NCBI GenBank assembly: GCA_963575745.1
Contig: CAUYUJ010004969.1
Span: 340,997-373,496 of the forward strand
Length of the DNA: 32,500 bases
From: Prorocentrum cordatum
Taxonomy: Eukaryota > Sar > Dinophyceae > Prorocentrales > Prorocentraceae
Direction of reading: 5' to 3'
Under the pieces are notes generated by a model. That model did no database searches, had not been told where the DNA came from, and worked only from the letters and a program-made list of their open reading frames with translations. Positions 29,121-32,500 of the stretch are shown piece after piece. A program made the position numbers and the translations under genes. How positions within the stretch are numbered: the first letter of the stretch is position 1; each line of letters begins with the position of its first letter.

Positions 29121-29925
29121 GATGCTGGTGATGATGCCGATGCTGCTCGTGCTGATGATGATGCTAAGGGTGCTTCTGGTGATGATGATTCTGATGAGGA
29201 TGATGCGAATGATGATAACGGTGATGATGATGAGGATGAGGATGATGATAGCAACGAGGAGGAGGAGGAGGAGGAGGACCAGGAGGAGGAGAAGGAGGGA
29301 GAGGCGGAGGAGAAAGATGAACGGAGGGGCATGAAGCCGAGGAGAAAGAGGAAGAGGAAGCGGATGAGAAGGGAGAGCAGGAGGAGGAGGAGGAGGAGGA
29401 GGAGAAGGAGCGGAGGGGCATGATTATGATGATGCTGCTGCTGATGGTGATGCTGATGCTGGTGATGATGCTGGTGATGATGCTACTGATGATGGTAATG
29501 CTGCTGCTGATGGTGATGATTTTTTATGCTGCTGATGATAGATATAATGCTGATGCTGACGGTGAGGATGCTGCTGCTGCTGCTGCTGATGAGGATGATG
29601 ATGATGATGATGATGACGGTGCTGATGCTGCAAATGATGATTCTGCTGCTGATGACGATGATGCTGACGATGATGATGCTGATGCTGCTGCTGACGATGC
29701 TGTCGATGACGGTGATGAAGAAGATGCTGCTGCGATTGACGATGATGGTGATGATGCTGATGCTGCTGATGCTGCTGGTGATGATGGGGATGCTGATGCT
29801 GATGCTGCTGCTGAGGATGATGGTAATGATGATGGATATGCTGCTGCTGCTGATGATGATGACGATGATGCGGATGATGATGAGGAGGAAGCGGAAGAGG
29901 AGGATGAGGAAGAGGAGGAGGAAGA
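29121..29925. repeat. GAT/GCT array interrupted by GGA arrays
   Basis: GAT/GCT triplets continue to about 29250; GGA arrays occupy 29255-29310 and 29375-29412 and share the sequence GGAGCGGAGGGGCATGA or close variants near 29325 and 29408. GAT/GCT triplets then resume to 29875 and end in GAGGAA triplets. Confidence 0.9.
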
Positions 29926-29989
29926 GGAAGAGGAGCGAGCGTCCCTGGGGACCACAATCCCCCCCCGCGCGCTACACGCTCGGCCGCGT

Positions 29990-32475
29990 GTCCTCTGGAG
30001 CAGGCAGGGGCGCGGCAGTGCGGACTGCCGGCGGCGTCGGCGGGGACCACGAACGTGGGGCCGTCGCCGTACGCATCCACCGGCTCGTGGTCGAAGGGCG
30101 TGAAGTCGGGGTCTGCCAAATCACTTTGCCCGCGGGGGCAACAAAGACGATGGCGGGGAGAGCCCCCGCCGAGTCGAAGGAGTCGGCTTGCAAGAAGCCG
30201 CTCGGGTTGGTGATGCCGCGCACGATGAGGAAGTCGATGTGAGCGAAGAGGGTCCTGCTGCAGGAGCGAAGCGGCAGTAGGTCGTTACGCCGAAGGAAAC
30301 GAGCGCCAGGCAACAAACGCCCATTAAGGTGCGCACCGTCCACAGCACCACGCACATGTTGCACAACCTGTGGAGGGTAACCAGCGGTGATCGAGTCGGA
30401 GACGCCGCCCATGATCAAGATGTCGGCATGAACGGAGAGCGCCTTGCTGCAAGAGGGAAGCTGCAGTTAGTCACGATGTCCAAAGAGAGGGGAATCAAAC
30501 ACCGCGCGACCCACCCCCTTAGCCCAGTGCCAACAGCTAATGGACCCAACACACACCCTTGGTCATCAGCGTCGGCGTCATGAGGCCCTTGTTGAGGAAG
30601 TAGCTGCGCAGCGCCATCAGGGGGAGGCCGCCCAACGCCATCAGGTGGAGGAGGATGTCCCGCAGGAGGCTCATGTGCACGCCGAGCGGGATCATCAGCT
30701 GCAGGACCTGCAGCAGCTCCGACGACGTGAGGCTGAGGCACGGCAGGGGGTTGAAGTACAGCGAATATGCCCGCAGCATCGTCGAGTGGAGGAGGATGCA
30801 CAGGGAGAGCGTGACCAGCAGCGGCAGGATCCGCAGCAGCGCCTCCTCCATGAGGCAGAAGCCCTGCAGGAAGCTGAAGAGAAGAGAGAACGCCAACAGC
30901 ATCTCCAGTTGGCGGAAGAAGCTCAAAGAGAGCGTGATCAGCAGCGGCAGGACTCTCAGAAGCACCCTCGTTAGTAGAAGGGCCCACAAGACCAGCAGAC
31001 TCAACGTCCCCGTGCAGGCGAGGCTGAGGGCCATGGTGTCCACCACCTGCGTGCGATGGCCTCGACGTGCGGAGAGATAGGCCATGAATCTCAGGCGCGC
31101 TGCGGCCAGCAGCCCGCTCACGCCAGAGAGTTGTCGTCAGCGGCTGTGCAGGGACGTATTGTGGAAGGCGCCGAGATAAGCGACCGTGCTCGCTGGCGAC
31201 AGCCTCCTCGGAGATCTCGCACAGGTGGGGATGTCTGCAGAGCGGCGCCAAAGCGGCAGGCTGGATAGTGTTTGCGTGCAGGCCTCGTTGCAATCCGCGG
31301 CCCGACCTCCAGGACCTTCAGCCACGAGAAATCGAGAGCACCAGATGGGGTACATACGAGTCGGCGCAGCGCCTCGATCACGTTCGGCATCGGTATGGCG
31401 ACCCGCTGTCCCCCCACCGCGGGCGGCGAACGCGCCAGCAGCCACCGAAGCTGTAGCCTCGGTGTGAGCGTTGAGGGTGGCCACCAACGGCTCAAGATGG
31501 GCGCGAAGGGCTTCTGCGGCAGCTTGGCCCTGGCCTCTGGGAGCTTCCCACCTGCGAATTCACGAACACAGGGAACGACAGCTTCAGACAGACTCTGAGT
31601 GGCGTCGCCGCACCCGTTCCGAAGGGACGCAAAGCGAACTTCAAACGCAGCTGGCAGGCCAGGGGCTCGTTCGAGATCACGAGGGGCAGGTCGAGCAGCC
31701 AGATGTCCAGGAGGGGCAGCAGTCGGAGCCACTGAGCCTGGAGGATCATCGTCGATCCCTGAGGGATCCGCACGATGGCCGTGCAGAGCCGACCGTAGCC
31801 CACGAGGGTCCTCACCGGAGCCAGGGCGGTCGTCCCGAGGGCCAGGAAGAGCTCCACGTGCTTCCCGAGGGGCACCGTCCGCATCGAGCAGCACGCGAGC
31901 AGCAACATAAGAGTCGCCATCAAAATGGAGAGCTTCATCAGCGACCGGACGAACGATGCCAGAGACTTGCTCGATGTCATGGTCGAAGGAGTTGCTCTGC
32001 GCGAGGTGGGCGGAGTCAAACCAAGTGGGGAAGACGCCGGAGGGCGAGGGCCACCACGCCCCCTGCGCAGACAGAGCGGCAGTGCAATGGTCCAGGGCCT
32101 CCCACGTCGCAGAGCAAGAGGACAGGGTGGCGATGGCCTTCTCCATCTGCTCCATGCGCACGAGAATGTTATAGAAATTGTCGTCGCCGTCAACTGGTAT
32201 ATCAACCCTGCGTGGATGAGGTCCAATAGCACGGTCCTGTTAGCCCGCATGACCGTGACCACCCGCAGGGCCCCTTCGACGAGCGCAATCTGGAGGAGCA
32301 GCCTGTGCAACATCAATACGGTCCCGAACTCCAGCGCTGTCCTGTCGCCAAGAAGGTCACAGTTCAGCTGGTCCTTGAAGTGCTTTGTGACGGTGTTTGG
32401 CGGCGTCGGCCATCTCCAGCGTTGTGCGAGCAGCCGCATGGGCGGCAGGTGAAAGCACACCGCGGCGGAGAGCAC
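29990..32475 (-). CDS. Candidate multi-exon gene for a hydrophobic, repeat-containing membrane protein
   Basis: Minus-strand segments with strong third-position G/C bias and protein-like composition follow one another from the right edge to about 29990. They include a Leu-rich segment at 32475-32207; a soluble segment near 32190-31980 in another frame (ILVRMEQMEKAIATL); and long hydrophobic segments at 31985-31552 and 31046-30553. Short segments near 30446-30337 (KALSVHADILIMGG), 30256-30120 (RTLFAHIDFLIVRG) and 30119-30000 (DPDFTPFDHEPVDAYGDG) complete the series. Plausible GT-AG boundaries exist for some junctions, but others need a frame change I cannot assign to an intron. It could be an intact gene with several short introns or a decayed copy. 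The gene continues past the window edge. I do not recognise the family. Confidence 0.45.
30553..31046 (-). CDS. Candidate exon with three 41-residue hydrophobic repeats
   Basis: After an acceptor CGCACGCAG the frame begins VVDTMALSLACTG. It then holds three consecutive 41-residue units starting LLRVLPLLITLSL (nt 30962), LLRILPLLVTLSL (30839) and LLQVLQLMIPLGV (30716). The third is most diverged and is followed by GLPLMALRSYFLNKGLM. Third positions are about 90 percent G or C on this strand, clearly more than in the opposite-strand frame, which is Gln/Glu-rich. A donor GT at 30552 and an acceptor CCCTCTTGCAG ending at 30447 define a 106-nt intron that keeps frame with KALSVHADILIMGG. I infer a multi-pass membrane protein; the family is unknown. 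Confidence 0.48.
31552..31985 (-). CDS. Candidate exon: hydrophobic segment with likely membrane helices
   Basis: From about SFVRSLMKLSILMATLMLLL the frame is strongly hydrophobic and GC3-rich, then reads GKHVELFLALGTTALAPV and QWLRLLPLLDIWLLDLPLVI. Probable membrane segments therefore alternate with short loops. It could end at TCGCAG followed by GTGGGAAG (donor at 31551). It could also end earlier, at ACGG followed by GTGCGGCG, with TTCGCAG as the next acceptor and GGKLPEARAKLPQKPFAPIL as the next coding stretch. I cannot choose between the two. Confidence 0.42.
32207..32475 (-). CDS. Candidate exon: Leu-rich segment of the right-hand gene
   Basis: Reads PPMRLLAQRWRW, then TALEFGTVLMLHRLLLQIAL and LRVVTVMRANRTVLLDLIHAG, with mostly G or C at third positions. 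GCAGG followed by GTTGAT at 32206 is a possible donor, in phase 2 with the acceptor GCGCAG just before 31996. The 5' limit is unknown because the gene seems to enter from beyond the window. A competing reading, in which the coding frame switches near 32190 to the soluble ILVRMEQMEKAI segment, is equally possible. Confidence 0.35.
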
Positions 32476-32500
32476 GGTATGCGGCGACTTTGCCAGAAAC

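Noticed and set aside
27434-29423. Frames of 390-560 codons over the ATC, TCC and GAT arrays
   Set aside because: Poly-His, poly-Ile, poly-Asp and poly-Ser translations of arrays. The unique sequence between the arrays has no recognisable domain.
30540-30974. Plus-strand Gln/Glu-rich coiled-coil-like frame
   Set aside because: It is complementary to the Leu-rich minus-strand frame (CAG and GAG opposite CTG and CTC). Third-position G/C is clearly lower on the plus strand, so I take the minus strand as the coding one.
31997-32206. A confident 210-nt intron between the first two candidate exons of the right-hand gene
   Set aside because: The ends are GT and AG and the phase fits, but the interior encodes a protein-like, GC3-biased segment (ILVRMEQMEKAIATL), so I left the gene structure open.

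Overview
This is eukaryotic nuclear DNA and most probably from a dinoflagellate. The key evidence is at 23997-24018: a near-perfect copy of the 22-nt dinoflagellate spliced leader (21 of 22 positions) lies 48 nt upstream of an ATG-initiated reading frame. A minus-strand PIF1-type helicase 3' end, of a kind I associate with dinoflagellate genomes, and the extreme load of trinucleotide arrays fit the same picture. I cannot name the genus. There are no bacterial operons, rRNA genes or convincing tRNA genes.

The window is gene-poor and repeat-dominated. Layout: 1-3127, pyrimidine (TCC)n and (GAT/GCT)n arrays plus GC-rich sequence with no recognisable gene. 3128-7320, a diverged ~80-bp tandem family that appears in opposite orientation on the two sides of a core holding a TIR element (4687-4847), a dispersed repeat, C-rich hairpins, telomere-like sequence and a 1.2-kb degenerate heptamer satellite. 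7380-12290, GGA/TCC arrays, a possible exon, a G-rich repeat block, a CAGCCT higher-order array and a 73-bp tandem array. 12292-14143, two copies of a second TIR family and a second copy of the first. 14501-16072, GGA, GTC and ATC arrays. 16681-19485, a tandem duplication of a 1,119-bp unit bounded at both ends by TCC arrays. 19733-21138, an (ACT)n array. 21350-23300, duplicated blocks, weak exon candidates and a third TIR element whose empty site survives in a nearby paralogous block. 23527-24393, an ATC array, then the spliced-leader relict and its reading frame. 26217-27275, the helicase end and a 101-bp tandem array immediately upstream of it. 27458-29925, ATC, TCC and GAT/GCT arrays. 29990-32475, a probable multi-exon minus-strand gene for a very hydrophobic protein with internal 41-residue repeats.

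Reading frames hundreds of codons long occur throughout, but nearly all are homopolymeric translations (poly-D, poly-S, poly-H, poly-I, poly-R) of trinucleotide arrays that lack stop codons, and I do not treat them as genes. The supported coding content is the helicase end, the spliced-leader-tagged frame and the right-hand minus-strand gene. The remaining candidates are weak. There is no evidence that these genes work together; they look like isolated genes or gene fragments in repeat-rich DNA.
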